Source: Aphodovivens sp036306585
Lineage (GTDB): Bacteria > Actinomycetota > Coriobacteriia > Coriobacteriales > Eggerthellaceae
DNA: 64,000 bases
NCBI GenBank assembly: GCA_036306585.1
Contig: JAXJZF010000007.1
Coordinates: forward strand, 1 to 64,000
Direction of reading: 5' to 3'
Shown here: piece by piece, positions 1-8,152 of the stretch
Numbering within the stretch: position 1 is the stretch's first letter
Layout of the letters: each line of letters opens with the position of its first letter
The notes under the pieces: model-generated
Told to the model about the DNA's origin: nothing
The model's database searches: none
The model's input: the letters and a program-made list of their open reading frames with translations, nothing else
Translations under genes and position numbers: made by a program

Positions 1-497
1 ATGCGCAGCACCTCGAGGCCGGCGATCTTGCCAGCGTCCTTGGTTGCCTGGCGCTGTGCGTCGTTGAAGTAAGCCGGCACCGTGATGACCGCCTGGGTCA
101 CCGGGCCGCCCAGCTGCTTCTCGGCGTCGGTCTTCAGCTTTTGCAGCACCATTGCCGAAATCTCTTCGGGGGTGTAATCCTTGCCGTCGATGTCGACCAC
201 CGCACGGCCGTCCTTGCCTTTCTGGACCTTGTAGCTGACCGTCTTCTGCTCTTCGCGGGTTTCATCGAACGAACGGCCGATGAAACGCTTGATGGACGAA
301 ACGGTGTTCTCGGGGTTGGTGACTGCCTGGTTCTTTGCAGCCTTGCCGACCACGCGCTCGCCGTCCTTGCGGAAGCCCTCCACCGACGGGGTGGTGCGGT
401 CGCCTTCCGCGTTTACCAGGATTTCGGGCTCGCTGCCCTCCATGACCGCCATAGCCGAATTAGTCGTGCCAAGGTCGATACCGAGAATCTTAGACAT
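1..497 (-). CDS. dnaK: DnaK chaperone, N-terminal part (runs off the left edge)
   Basis: Hsp70 chaperone that binds exposed hydrophobic peptides in an ATP cycle driven by DnaJ and GrpE. About 165 N-terminal residues lie in the window; the rest is beyond position 1. The reverse-strand translation starts MSKILGIDLGTTNSAMAV, the phosphate-1 signature of the actin-like ATPase domain, and later contains VITVPAYFNDAQRQATKDAG, another Hsp70 signature. The ATG at 497 follows a purine-rich RBS (AAAGGAGAGGAAGCAGGAA). A good housekeeping promoter sits about 120 bases upstream. I looked for CIRCE or HAIR operators in the leader and saw none. Confidence 0.97.
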   Translation of the reverse strand, partial: MSKILGIDLGTTNSAMAVMEGSEPEILVNAEGDRTTPSVEGFRKDGERVVGKAAKNQAVTNPENTVSSIKRFIGRSFDETREEQKTVSYKVQKGKDGRAVVDIDGKDYTPEEISAMVLQKLKTDAEKQLGGPVTQAVITVPAYFNDAQRQATKDAGKIAGLEVLR

Positions 498-620
498 TTC
501 CTGCTTCCTCTCCTTTCAGAGTTCCCGCTTCGCGGCAGCAGTTCCATGTGCTCGCTCAGGGGGAGCCGCTCCCGAACATCCATTGCGTGGGCGCGGCTCA
601 ATCCGTTTTCAACACTTCGG

Positions 621-649
621 AATATATAATCTAAGTCTCTGCCTGTCAA
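621..649 (-). promoter_or_regulatory. Sigma-70 type promoter of dnaK
   Basis: On the minus strand TTGACA (649-644) and TATATT (626-621) are separated by exactly 17 bases, near consensus. Predicted start is about 614, leaving a leader of roughly 117 bases before the dnaK ATG at 497. Confidence 0.75.
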
Positions 650-867
650 GTTAGTTACCATTTTGTCAGATAAGTTTTTTGCATTGTTGATCTTATGCCC
701 GAGCCAAGCAAGGGAAAAGCCTTACAGCAGGAATGCGCCGCCGCGAAGCCGGAGCTGAGGAGGTGGCGCAGCCGGCACGGTCAGCGGAGCCAGCGCAGCC
801 GGCACGGACGGTATGAGGCAAACATGGAGAAACGGCCGCCCGGAGAGACCGCATGCCCGAGAAAGGA

Positions 868-897
868 CAGGCCCCGCAGCGATTGCTGCAGGGCCTG
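868..897 (-). terminator. Stem-loop, probable terminator downstream of the ferredoxin gene
   Basis: CAGGCCC-type arms of 13 bases around a 4-base loop. Read as minus-strand RNA the single irregular position becomes a G-U pair, and the stem is followed by a T-rich run (TCCTTTCT). Its position, about 260 bases after the ferredoxin stop, makes it a second rather than the first barrier to read-through. Confidence 0.45.
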
Positions 898-982
898 ATG
901 CGAAACTTTCTATCGGCACCTCTATATATGGCAGGGGAATTTGCAACGGCGGACCCGTCTCGCGGAGGAGCAAGCGAAACGC

Positions 983-1012
983 CCGTCTTGCGCCCAGCTG
1001 GGCGCAAGACGG
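983..1012. repeat. Perfect 30-base palindrome
   Basis: CCGTCTTGCGCCCAG is followed directly by its exact reverse complement, with no spacer. It lies about 145 bases beyond the ferredoxin stop. The minus-strand continuation is GGCGTTTCGCTT, so it may act as a terminator-like hairpin, but a dyad protein-binding site is equally possible. Confidence 0.6.
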
Positions 1013-1156
1013 CAAGAGGGCCCGAGGCGCGCCTCATTGCCGTACGGCTTCCCGCGACATCCTGCATTCGCGAAAAGCTAGAAGCGGCAAAGCGGCATGC
1101 CTCGAACCCTCTTGGCTGACAAGGTTTCGCGCACCCCAGGCGCGCGAAAGCACTTG

Positions 1157-1345
1157 CTAGTCCTCGACGACCTCCGTGATGGCGCCCATGGGGCATTCCT
1201 CGACGCAGTCGCCGCAAGCGACGCAGGCTTCCTCGTTCACGACGTCGGCAGTGCCGCCCACGACTTCCAGAACCTCCTGGGGGCATGCGTCAACGCAGAT
1301 GCCGCAGCCGATGCACTCATCGGACTCGATTACAGGATGGGCCAT
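1157..1345 (-). CDS. Two-cluster [4Fe-4S] ferredoxin
   Basis: A 62-residue clostridial-type ferredoxin, a soluble low-potential electron carrier. It has two CxxCxxCxxxCP motifs (Cys 11, 14, 17, 21 and Cys 41, 44, 47, 51), enough for two [4Fe-4S] clusters, with nothing else added. The ATG at 1345 was chosen over a longer open frame because AAGGAGAACG stands just upstream and the protein then has the family's usual length. It is a single-gene unit with a candidate promoter at 1413-1440. Partner enzymes cannot be assigned, since many Fe-S oxidoreductases are encoded nearby. Confidence 0.93.
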   Translation of the reverse strand: MAHPVIESDECIGCGICVDACPQEVLEVVGGTADVVNEEACVACGDCVEECPMGAITEVVED

Positions 1346-1412
1346 GATCGTTCTCCTTCTCGTCTGTTTCCTCCATCGCCATGCGACGGAGCCCCCAAAA
1401 CTGCATGGACGC

Positions 1413-1440
1413 AAGATACCACGTTTCGCGCTCTATGCAA
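1413..1440 (-). promoter_or_regulatory. Candidate promoter of the ferredoxin gene
   Basis: Minus-strand TTGCAT (1440-1435) and TATCTT (1418-1413) with a 16-base spacer, ending about 68 bases before the ferredoxin ATG. The match is moderate. Confidence 0.4.
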
Positions 1441-1567
1441 GCGAGAACTGAATGCCGCGCGACAACAGATGGGTAACACGCAGCGGAACGGGGCGGACAG
1501 ACGCAATCGGCGGCATCCGCCAGCACGCATCGTCCAGCAACCGGCAACGACGTCAGGCGCGCGCACG

Positions 1568-1598
1568 AAAAAACAAGGGGAGCCGCACCGGCCCCCCT
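1568..1598 (-). terminator. Rho-independent terminator after hypE
   Basis: Nine-base arms (1576-1584 and 1590-1598, one G-U pair) with a 5-base loop. On the minus strand they are followed by TTGTTTTTT. It lies about 50 bases past the hypE stop at 1649 and ends the nikR-hypE unit. Confidence 0.8.
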
Positions 1599-1648
1599 CG
1601 CTCGAATCGGTCCATCGCCCCAACGCGCCCTGCGGCGCGATGCCGTCG

Positions 1649-2671
1649 CTAGCAGATGCGCGGGAGCTGCTCGCCCACAAGCATGTCCAGGATGCGCGTT
1701 CCACCGAACGCCGTGCGCAGGAACACCTTCGGCCCGCGCTCAGGCTGAGCCTCGGTCACCTCGCCGATGATGGCGGCGTCGGCGCCGTAGCGGTTCGCCT
1801 TCATGGCGGCGAGGGCGGCTTCCGCCTCGTCGGCAGCGACCACGCACACCATCTTGCCCTCGTTGGCAACCTGGAGCACGTCGTAGCCCAGCATGTCGCA
1901 CGCGCCCTGCACGGCGGACTTCACCGGCACGGCGTCTTCCTCGATGGTCATGTCGACACCCGCCTGGCCGGCCAGCTCGTTGAGCGTGGAGGCAAGGCCG
2001 CCGCGGGTGGGGTCGCGGAAGCAACGCGTGTGCGGAGCCGCCGCCAGCACGTCGGCGATCAGGTGGTTCAGCGGCGCGGCGTCGCTTTGGATATCGGCGG
2101 AAAAGCCCAAGCCTTCGCGGCAGCTCATGATGGTGATGCCGTGATCGCCCAGCGTGCCGGACACCAGTACGGCATCGCCAGGCTTGCACTGCGCGCCGCC
2201 TAGGTTCACGCCCGGCGCCAGCACGCCCACACCGCTGGTGTTGACGTAGACGCCATCGCCGTGGCCGCGGTTGACAACCTTGGTGTCGCCAGTCACCAGC
2301 GCAACGCCCGCCTCGCGCGCGACCTCGGCCATCGAAGCGCATATGCGCTTGAGGTCCTCGATGGGGAAGCCCTCTTCCAAGATGAACCCACAACTGAGAT
2401 AACGGGGCACGGCGCCGCTGGTCGCCACGTCGTTCACAGTGCCGCATATCGCAAGGCGCCCGATATCGCCGCCGGGGAAAAACTGCGGCGTGACCACGAA
2501 GCTGTCGGTGGAGAACGCCAGGCGCTCCCCTTCCTTCAACGCGGGCAGCACCGCCGCATCGTCGCCGCGCAGCAGCTCCTCGCCGGCATAAGCCGCGAAG
2601 AACACCTCGTCGATGATGCGTTTCATCATGGTTCCGCCGCTGCCGTGGCCCAGCATCACCGTCGTATCCAT
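1649..2671 (-). CDS. hypE: Hydrogenase maturation protein HypE (carbamoyl dehydratase)
   Basis: HypE takes the carbamoyl group made by HypF onto its C-terminal cysteine and dehydrates it to a thiocyanate, the source of the CN ligands of NiFe-hydrogenase. The 340-residue protein has the AIRS/PurM-like fold, the N-terminal MLGHGSGG and LLRGDDAAVL segments, and ends exactly in PRIC, the essential acceptor tail. The ATG at 2671 follows GTAGGAGGAGG. It lies 17 bases after nikR, so the two are probably co-transcribed. The other maturation genes found here, hypFCD, are 40 kb away. Confidence 0.96.
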   Translation of the reverse strand: MDTTVMLGHGSGGTMMKRIIDEVFFAAYAGEELLRGDDAAVLPALKEGERLAFSTDSFVVTPQFFPGGDIGRLAICGTVNDVATSGAVPRYLSCGFILEEGFPIEDLKRICASMAEVAREAGVALVTGDTKVVNRGHGDGVYVNTSGVGVLAPGVNLGGAQCKPGDAVLVSGTLGDHGITIMSCREGLGFSADIQSDAAPLNHLIADVLAAAPHTRCFRDPTRGGLASTLNELAGQAGVDMTIEEDAVPVKSAVQGACDMLGYDVLQVANEGKMVCVVAADEAEAALAAMKANRYGADAAIIGEVTEAQPERGPKVFLRTAFGGTRILDMLVGEQLPRIC

Positions 2672-2688
2672 GCTCGTCGATCCTCCTC

Positions 2689-3111
2689 CTACGGCTGCGG
2701 GTTCGCCGTGGTCATGACCAGGCGCCCGTTGCGCACGCCCTTCGTTCCCAATATCAGGTTGGCGATTTCCTGAACAATGCCCGTTTCGCCGCGCAGCACG
2801 ATGACCTCCAGGCAGTTGTGCTGGTCCAGATGGATGTGCATCGACGAGATGATGAAGTCGAAGTACGCATGCTGGATGTTGTGCAGCTTCTCCTGCAGGT
2901 CGCTGGCATGGTGGTTGAACGCGATGGTGAGAGTACCCACCACCTCCACGCCAGGCGTGGCGCATTCGTCCTCCACGAGCGCATCGCGCACCAGATCGCG
3001 CACCACCTCGCTGCGGTTCTTCGCCAAACCGCGCCGCGCGACCAGCTGGTCGAAACGGATAAGCAGCTCCTCGGGCATCGCCACCGAGAAGCGCATCAGG
3101 TCCTGTGCCAT
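2689..3111 (-). CDS. nikR: NikR-family nickel-responsive regulator
   Basis: A 140-residue ribbon-helix-helix repressor with a C-terminal ACT-like metal domain. The N-terminus (about 1-45) is the DNA-binding region. The nickel ligands of the family align as His81, His92, His94 and Cys100 in the stretch around MHIHLDQHNCLEV. Known members repress nickel uptake genes when Ni(II) is plentiful. Here it precedes hypE, so it may tie hydrogenase maturation to nickel supply. No nickel transporter gene is visible in the window. The small gene upstream ends 12 bases before its start. Confidence 0.92.
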   Translation of the reverse strand: MAQDLMRFSVAMPEELLIRFDQLVARRGLAKNRSEVVRDLVRDALVEDECATPGVEVVGTLTIAFNHHASDLQEKLHNIQHAYFDFIISSMHIHLDQHNCLEVIVLRGETGIVQEIANLILGTKGVRNGRLVMTTANPQP

Positions 3112-3123
3112 ACGCGGCCTTCG

Positions 3124-3378
3124 CTACACCAGACTGACGGTGACGTTGGCGGCGGCTTCGGCATCATCCTCCAGGGCGTCGCGCGCCTCATCGAGCTTCG
3201 CGCGCACGTCGTCGAGCAGCGCCTGCGCTTCATGCAGCTTCGCGCCCACGGTGGAGAAGCCCGCATCCTCGGCGATATGGGCCAAGTTGTGGGCCCAGCG
3301 ACGCTCCAGCTTCACATGATCGTCGATCTGCTCGATCATGGTGTCGAATTGTCCGGTGTTCACTCCGTTAGTGCACAT
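3124..3378 (-). CDS. Small helical protein of unknown function
   Basis: An 84-residue protein, not recognised as a named family. It is acidic and almost wholly helical in character, with heptad-like stretches (about residues 10-75) rich in Ala, Asp and Glu, and one histidine-containing segment (KLERRWAHNLAHIAEDAG). It lies 12 bases upstream of nikR with a good RBS (AGGAGGCAATCGCT before the ATG), so it belongs to the nikR-hypE unit. A role in metal handling or hydrogenase maturation is only a guess from position. Confidence 0.7.
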   Translation of the reverse strand: MCTNGVNTGQFDTMIEQIDDHVKLERRWAHNLAHIAEDAGFSTVGAKLHEAQALLDDVRAKLDEARDALEDDAEAAANVTVSLV

Positions 3379-3473
3379 AGCGATTGCCTCCTATTGCAAG
3401 CGCCCCGCCGGCGGCGCCGACGGGGCTTTCTATGCGGGACGGCGGAAACTTCGCCCCGCTGCTGTAACGTTGC

Positions 3474-3479
3474 TATCAT
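3474..3479 (+). promoter_or_regulatory. Candidate extended -10 element
   Basis: TGCTATCAT, an extended -10 (TGn plus TATCAT), about 44 bases before the GTG start at 3523. No convincing -35 is seen. Confidence 0.35.
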
Positions 3480-3522
3480 ATGCCTGTGCCCAGGAATCGG
3501 TAAGACCAATAGGGGAACGCGT

Positions 3523-3987
3523 GTGAAAAAATCTGCAAATGGTAACATGTACGAGGTCGCCGCGCAGGAATCGCGCGATCTGTTCGGCGCTTTTCTGAGC
3601 GGAAGCGAGCTTCCGCTGGTCTGCGTCGCAAGCGGCGCGCCACTGGAGGGCACCGCGCGCACGGCGCTTGAGAACTCCGCCCGACAGCTCGGCTACGGCG
3701 ACGCGTGCACGTTCGTCGTGCTGGAATGCCCCGAGGGAAGCCTCGACGCCCCCGCGCTTTTCACACTGATCGAAGGATTGGACCCGCTGTGCCTGATCGC
3801 CGCCGACGCCGATGCTGCCCGCCTGCTATCGGAGGCGTATCGCTGCCCTGTGCCGCAAGGCGGCGCGACGCGGCTGTTCGGCCGGCCCACCGTAGCCTTC
3901 CGCTCCTTCCCGGCGATGCTGCGTTCTCCCGACGACAAGCAGCGCGCCTGGGCCCTTCTGAAGAAACTTCCCCGCCGCGACGGCTAG
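3523..3987 (+). CDS. Conserved-looking protein of unknown function
   Basis: A 154-residue soluble protein that I do not recognise. It has alternating hydrophobic strands and helices (LPLVCVASGAPLEG, TFVVLECPEG, DPLCLIAADADAARLLSEAY) suggesting an alpha/beta fold with a nucleotide- or ligand-binding type layout, without signal peptide or membrane segment. The GTG at 3523 has AGGGGAACGC ahead of it; an in-frame ATG at 3547 is the alternative. It is one of the few plus-strand genes in this part and stands alone, ending 34 bases before the convergent aldo/keto reductase gene. Confidence 0.7.
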   Translation: MKKSANGNMYEVAAQESRDLFGAFLSGSELPLVCVASGAPLEGTARTALENSARQLGYGDACTFVVLECPEGSLDAPALFTLIEGLDPLCLIAADADAARLLSEAYRCPVPQGGATRLFGRPTVAFRSFPAMLRSPDDKQRAWALLKKLPRRDG

Positions 3988-4021
3988 CAGCGCGCGCGGC
4001 GCCCGGCGCACGCCTTTTGCG

Positions 4022-5164
4022 CTACGCGTTCGGATCGACGGGCTCGTACTTCCGCGCCGCTTCCCGAAGATGCTCGATGATGCCGATCCCCTGCGGGCAC
4101 ACCGCCTCGCACGCACCGCACCCGATGCAGTCGGACGCCTTGCCCGGTTCGGCCTGCCACGCGTAGTTGTGCTTCGAGAACGCCGCGTTACCGGTCATCG
4201 CCTCGAGGTTCAGCAGCATCATGATGATGGGGATTGCCACCTGACGCGGGCAACCCTTCAGGCAATAGCCGCAGTTGGTGCACGGGATGGTGGGCACGCT
4301 TTTCAGCTCCGCCAAAGACTTATCCAGCGCCGCCTTCTCGTTGGCATCAAACGGACGGTTGGCTTTGAAGGAAGCCGCGTTCTGCCGCATTTGCTCAAGC
4401 GTCGACGCGCCGGAAAGCACCGTGATCACGTTGGGAAGGTTCCAACAGAATCGGTACGCCCACGACGCCAGCCCGTCTTGGGGCCGACAGGCCAGAAGAG
4501 GCTCGGCAGCGTGCGGCGGCAGCTCGGCCAAGCGCCCGCCGCGAACCGGCTCCATGATGACGACGGGTTTGCCGTGGCGCGCAGCGGCATCCATGAGCGA
4601 GCGCGACTGGATGACAGGGTCCTCCCAATCCAGATAGTTCACCTGCAGCTGAACAAAATCGACCTCGGGATGATCGTCCAACACACGGTCGAGCACATCG
4701 GGGTCGTCGTGCAGCGAAAAGCCGATGTTGCCCAGCACCCCTTCCCGTTTCTTCTGCGCGATGAAGTCCCACATGCCGTATTCCTCGAACTTACGCGTGC
4801 GTTCCGCGCCCAGATTGTGCAGCAGGTAGAAATCGATGCGGTCCACGCCCAACCGCTCGAGCGACTCGTCCAGGCATGCCCGCGCGCGCTCAGCGGAATC
4901 GAACATGCTCGCAGGATTCTTCGTGGCGATGAGATAGGCATCGCGCGGATAGCGCTTCACCAGCGCCTCGTGCAGCGCGATTTCCGATGCGCCGTCGTGG
5001 TAGCCATAGGCAGTATCGAAGTACCGGCCGCCCGCCTGGATGAAAGCGTCCACCATGTCGCAGAACTGCGGGATGTCAATGCTGGCCTTGTCATGCTCGT
5101 CCAAAAGCGGCAGGCGCATGCACCCGAAGCCGAACTTGGGAATGGAGCTGAAACCGGTCGCCAT
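4022..5164 (-). CDS. Aldo/keto reductase with C-terminal 4Fe-4S ferredoxin domain
   Basis: A 380-residue protein. Residues 1 to about 280 form the AKR barrel, with the tetrad positions Asp50, Tyr55, Lys82 and His116 visible (YFDTAYGY, LIATKNP, LLHNLG). The C-terminal hundred residues carry two cysteine motifs, CTNCGYCLKGCP and CIGCGACEAVCP, for [4Fe-4S] clusters. Such fusions are common in anaerobes and are thought to reduce carbonyls with ferredoxin or NAD(P)H electrons; the substrate is unknown. The ATG at 5164 follows AGAAAGGGGATCTTCC. It is a single gene, downstream of tRNA-Gly. Confidence 0.9.
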   Translation of the reverse strand: MATGFSSIPKFGFGCMRLPLLDEHDKASIDIPQFCDMVDAFIQAGGRYFDTAYGYHDGASEIALHEALVKRYPRDAYLIATKNPASMFDSAERARACLDESLERLGVDRIDFYLLHNLGAERTRKFEEYGMWDFIAQKKREGVLGNIGFSLHDDPDVLDRVLDDHPEVDFVQLQVNYLDWEDPVIQSRSLMDAAARHGKPVVIMEPVRGGRLAELPPHAAEPLLACRPQDGLASWAYRFCWNLPNVITVLSGASTLEQMRQNAASFKANRPFDANEKAALDKSLAELKSVPTIPCTNCGYCLKGCPRQVAIPIIMMLLNLEAMTGNAAFSKHNYAWQAEPGKASDCIGCGACEAVCPQGIGIIEHLREAARKYEPVDPNA

Positions 5165-5276
5165 GGAAGATCCCCTTTCTTTCGACGCCAGTCACAGTAT
5201 CGGCTGGCGAACACGCCCTCGCAACGGTCCGAAACGAAAAACGGCAACGGAGCCTGTCCGTTGCCGTTGAGTCCTC

Positions 5277-5351
5277 TGGAGCGGGTGACGGGACTCGAAC
5301 CCGCGAATACGAGCTTGGGAAGCTCGGGCCTTACCACTTGGCGACACCCGC
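5277..5351 (-). tRNA. tRNA-Gly (anticodon CCC)
   Basis: A full cloverleaf on the minus strand: acceptor GCGGGTG pairs with CACCCGC, anticodon stem CGAGC/GCTCG encloses TTCCCAA, and the T arm holds GGTTCGAGTCC. The anticodon CCC is at 5319-5317. The 3' CCA is encoded (5279-5277). Confidence 0.96.
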
Positions 5352-5363
5352 ATGCAGAGAGCT

Positions 5364-5369
5364 AGTATA
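5364..5369 (-). promoter_or_regulatory. -10 element of tRNA-Gly
   Basis: TATACT on the minus strand, 12 bases before the mature 5' end of the tRNA. No clear -35 is present at the usual distance. Confidence 0.5.
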
Positions 5370-5456
5370 GCGCATCGCCTCGGATTGTCGGGGCAAACCT
5401 CCTTGCTTTTCTTATGTAGCCGCCCCGTCAACGTTTGGCCTCCCGCGCGGACGGCC

Positions 5457-6023
5457 CTACAGGTCGTCCAGCAACGAACGAGCCTCTTTGAACTGCTGGG
5501 CGAGTTCGGCCGTGGGGTCCACTCGCTTCTCGGAGGCGCGGATGCTGTCCTCGGTAATGGCCATCGCGCATGCCACCGCATCGGTGTGGGTGAACGAGAG
5601 CGAGATGGGCAGCTCGTGCACGCCGGCATCCCGCGCCACCTCGCGCGCGCGGCCGGTCAGCACCACGTACGGGCGGCCTTTCGAGGTGCGTTTCACCTCG
5701 ATGTCGCGCGGACCGATGCCGCAGGAAAACCCGGTGCCCAGCGCCTTCACCACCGCCTCTTTCGCCGCGAAGCGCGTGGCGTAGTGCACTTCGGGCGCCG
5801 CTTTGGAATCGCAGTAGGCGCGCTCCTCCTCCGAGAACATGCGCTCGCGGAACCGCGGCGTTCGCTCGAGGATGCGCCGCATGCGCTCTATCTCGACGAT
5901 ATCCACGCCCAGCCCCACCTGGCCGTCGGAGCCCAATGCTTCCTGGGCGCTGGCAGCGGTTGCAGCCGCCTCGCCCGCGCCCTCAACACCCTTGCCTGGA
6001 GAAACGCCAGCCTTCTCGTCCAT
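5457..6023 (-). CDS. acpS: Holo-[acyl-carrier-protein] synthase
   Basis: Transfers 4'-phosphopantetheine from CoA to the ACP serine for fatty acid synthesis. The 188-residue protein has the AcpS signature VGLGVDIVEIERM (Asp41) and the second magnesium-site motif RFAAKEAVVKALG (Glu89). It is longer than usual at both ends: about 35 Ala/Gly/Glu-rich residues precede the domain and a charged tail follows it. A later start would give the ordinary length, but no better RBS-ATG pair is visible close to residue 36. It begins 9 bases after glmS and is probably co-transcribed with it. Confidence 0.93.
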   Translation of the reverse strand: MDEKAGVSPGKGVEGAGEAAATAASAQEALGSDGQVGLGVDIVEIERMRRILERTPRFRERMFSEEERAYCDSKAAPEVHYATRFAAKEAVVKALGTGFSCGIGPRDIEVKRTSKGRPYVVLTGRAREVARDAGVHELPISLSFTHTDAVACAMAITEDSIRASEKRVDPTAELAQQFKEARSLLDDL

Positions 6024-6032
6024 GCGCCGCCC

Positions 6033-7868
6033 CTATTCCACCGTCACGCTCTTGGCCAGGTTGCGCGGCTGGTCCACGTCGCACCCGCGCATCACCGCGA
6101 TGGAACGGGCGAGCAGCTGCAGCGGTACGCTCGCCGTGATAGCCGAGAACGCGTCGCGTACCTTGGGGATGTAGATCACATGGTCGGCGTGGTTGCGGAT
6201 CTCCTCGTCGCCCTCAGTGGCGACGGCGACCACCATCGCCCCGCGAGCCTTGCTCTCCTGCAGGTTGGAGACCACCTTGTCGTACACCGGACTCTGCGTC
6301 GCGATGGCGATGACGGGAAACCCTTCGTCCAGAAGCGCGATGGGGCCGTGTTTCATCTCGCCGGCGGGGTACGCCTCGGCATGCAGGTAGCTGATCTCCT
6401 TCAGCTTCAGCGCGCCCTCCTTCGCGATGGCGGCGCCCATGCCGCGCCCGATGAACAGCGCGCTGGCGGCATCCTTGCAAGCGGCGGCGGCTTCGTCCAC
6501 CGACGGCCCGCAATCCGAGAGGATGCGCTCCACCTGCTCGGCGGTGTCGGCAAGGTCGCGGAACAGCAGGCGAACCTGGTTCATGCGCAGCTTGCCCTTC
6601 ACCTGCGCCAGCAGCAAAGCCAGAAGCGTAAGCGAGACCACCTGGCCAAGGAACGACTTCGTGGACGCCACGGCGATCTCCTTGTTCGCCTTGGTGTAGA
6701 TGACGCCGTCGCTTTCGCGCGCGACGGGGCTTCCCACCACGTTGGTGATGCCGAACACCTTCGCGCCGCGCACGCGGGCGTCGCGGATGGCGGCCAAGGT
6801 GTCGGCCGTCTCGCCCGACTGCGACACCGCCACCACCAGCGTGGTGGGCGTGATGATGGGGTTGCGATAGCGGAACTCGCTGGCAACCTCAACCTCGCAG
6901 GGGATACGCGCCCAACCCTCGATGAGGTTCTTCGCAATGAGCCCCGCATGGTACGACGTGCCGCAAGCGATAACGTACACACGGTCGATGAGGTTGAGCT
7001 CTTCGGAGCTCAGGTCCAGCTCGTCGATGGAGAGCGCGCCGTTCACCAGGCGTCCTGCCAGCGTGTCACGGATGACGCGCGGCTGCTCATGGATCTCCTT
7101 CAGCATGAAATCGGGGTAGCCGCCCTTTTCCGCCACGTCGATATCCCAATCGACATGGGTGACGCGTGGCTCGAAAGGGTTGCCTGCAGCGTCGAAGTAC
7201 TCGATGGCGTCGGGCGTGAGGCGGGCGAACTGGTTGTCGCCCAGCATCACCACGTCGCGCGTGGCGTCGATGACGGCGATGATATCCGAGCCCACGTAGC
7301 TGCCATCCTCGCCGCGGCCGATGACGATGGGGCTGTCCTTGCGCGCCACCGCGATGGTGCCGGGCTCGTCGGCGCACACCACCGCCAGCCCGTAGGCGCC
7401 CACCACATGCGAGCACGCCTCGCGCACCGCGGACAGCAGGTCGTCTTCGCCTTGGCGGTATGCTTCCTCGATAAGGTGGGCGAACACCTCGGTGTCGGTC
7501 TCACTCTTGAAGCGATGGCCTCTGCTTTCGAGCTCCTCGCGTAGTTCGGCGAAATTCTCGACGATGCCGTTATGCACCACGGCGATGCGCCCGTCGCAGG
7601 AAACGTGCGGATGGGCGTTGGCCTCGCTGGGGCGCCCGTGCGTGGCCCAGCGGGTATGGCCGATACCGCAGGTGCCCGTGAAATCGAAGTGCCCGGCGGT
7701 GTGCTCGAGACTTTCCACCTTGCCCTTGCGATGCAGCACCTGCAGGCCGCCGTCCTGCTCGACGGCGATGCCCGCGGAATCGTACCCGCGGTATTCAAGG
7801 CGCTTGAGGCCTTCAATGAGGATATCCTTCACCGGGCGCTTCCCGGTATAGCCGACGATGCCGCACAT
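6033..7868 (-). CDS. glmS: Glutamine--fructose-6-phosphate aminotransferase
   Basis: Makes glucosamine-6-phosphate from fructose-6-phosphate and glutamine, the first step of the UDP-GlcNAc branch for peptidoglycan. The 611-residue protein, the usual length, starts MCGIVGYTGKRPV with Cys2 as the glutaminase nucleophile, has TRWATHGRPSEANAHPH in the amidotransferase domain, and two SIS isomerase domains in the C-terminal half (CGTSYHAG, SQSGETADT). It ends in LAKSVTVE, as expected. The ATG at 7868 follows AAGGAGACCTGCC. No glmS ribozyme-like element was recognised upstream. Confidence 0.97.
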   Translation of the reverse strand: MCGIVGYTGKRPVKDILIEGLKRLEYRGYDSAGIAVEQDGGLQVLHRKGKVESLEHTAGHFDFTGTCGIGHTRWATHGRPSEANAHPHVSCDGRIAVVHNGIVENFAELREELESRGHRFKSETDTEVFAHLIEEAYRQGEDDLLSAVREACSHVVGAYGLAVVCADEPGTIAVARKDSPIVIGRGEDGSYVGSDIIAVIDATRDVVMLGDNQFARLTPDAIEYFDAAGNPFEPRVTHVDWDIDVAEKGGYPDFMLKEIHEQPRVIRDTLAGRLVNGALSIDELDLSSEELNLIDRVYVIACGTSYHAGLIAKNLIEGWARIPCEVEVASEFRYRNPIITPTTLVVAVSQSGETADTLAAIRDARVRGAKVFGITNVVGSPVARESDGVIYTKANKEIAVASTKSFLGQVVSLTLLALLLAQVKGKLRMNQVRLLFRDLADTAEQVERILSDCGPSVDEAAAACKDAASALFIGRGMGAAIAKEGALKLKEISYLHAEAYPAGEMKHGPIALLDEGFPVIAIATQSPVYDKVVSNLQESKARGAMVVAVATEGDEEIRNHADHVIYIPKVRDAFSAITASVPLQLLARSIAVMRGCDVDQPRNLAKSVTVE

Positions 7869-8152
7869 GGCAGGTCTCCTTCGCAACGACGCCCGCGGAA
7901 ACGGCGGGCTGCAACCTTCGCTAGATGGGCGCCGCGGGCCGGACGCCCGGCGCGCGCCGCAGACAATTGTAGGGGCAAATGCCCGCTCCCCCGCCCGTAT
8001 GCACCGAATCAGCAGGAAACCCCGCATGCGTCGCGGCGGGCGGCACGGACGGCAGGCGCAGCGGACAGGCGCGCCTGCGACGGACCCGAACCCGCGTCGC
8101 CGACGCCCGGGCGCGCCCTTCCCGCAACCGCGCCGCCAGGACACCGCCCTCC

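Larger units (their letters stand above)
665..1156. other. Non-coding stretch between dnaK promoter and ferredoxin gene
   Basis: No reading frame here looks like a protein: the open frames have no RBS and no recognisable composition. It contains two strong inverted repeats (868-897 and 983-1012), listed separately, both downstream of the ferredoxin gene on the minus strand. No RNA gene was recognised. Confidence 0.5.

Noticed and set aside
498..680. CIRCE or HAIR operator upstream of dnaK
   Set aside because: Neither TTAGCACTC-N9-GAGTGCTAA nor CTTGAGT-type repeats are present.
1097..2203. A 368-codon plus-strand frame over the ferredoxin and hypE
   Set aside because: Shadow of the minus-strand genes; no RBS and no family resemblance.
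3402..3426. GCCCCG/CGGGGC stem-loop with TTTCT on the plus strand
   Set aside because: Looks like a terminator, but no plus-strand gene lies upstream and its minus-strand side is the leader of another gene; left unassigned.
5352..7544. A 730-codon plus-strand frame over acpS and glmS
   Set aside because: Same reason: it is an antisense shadow of two well-recognised genes.
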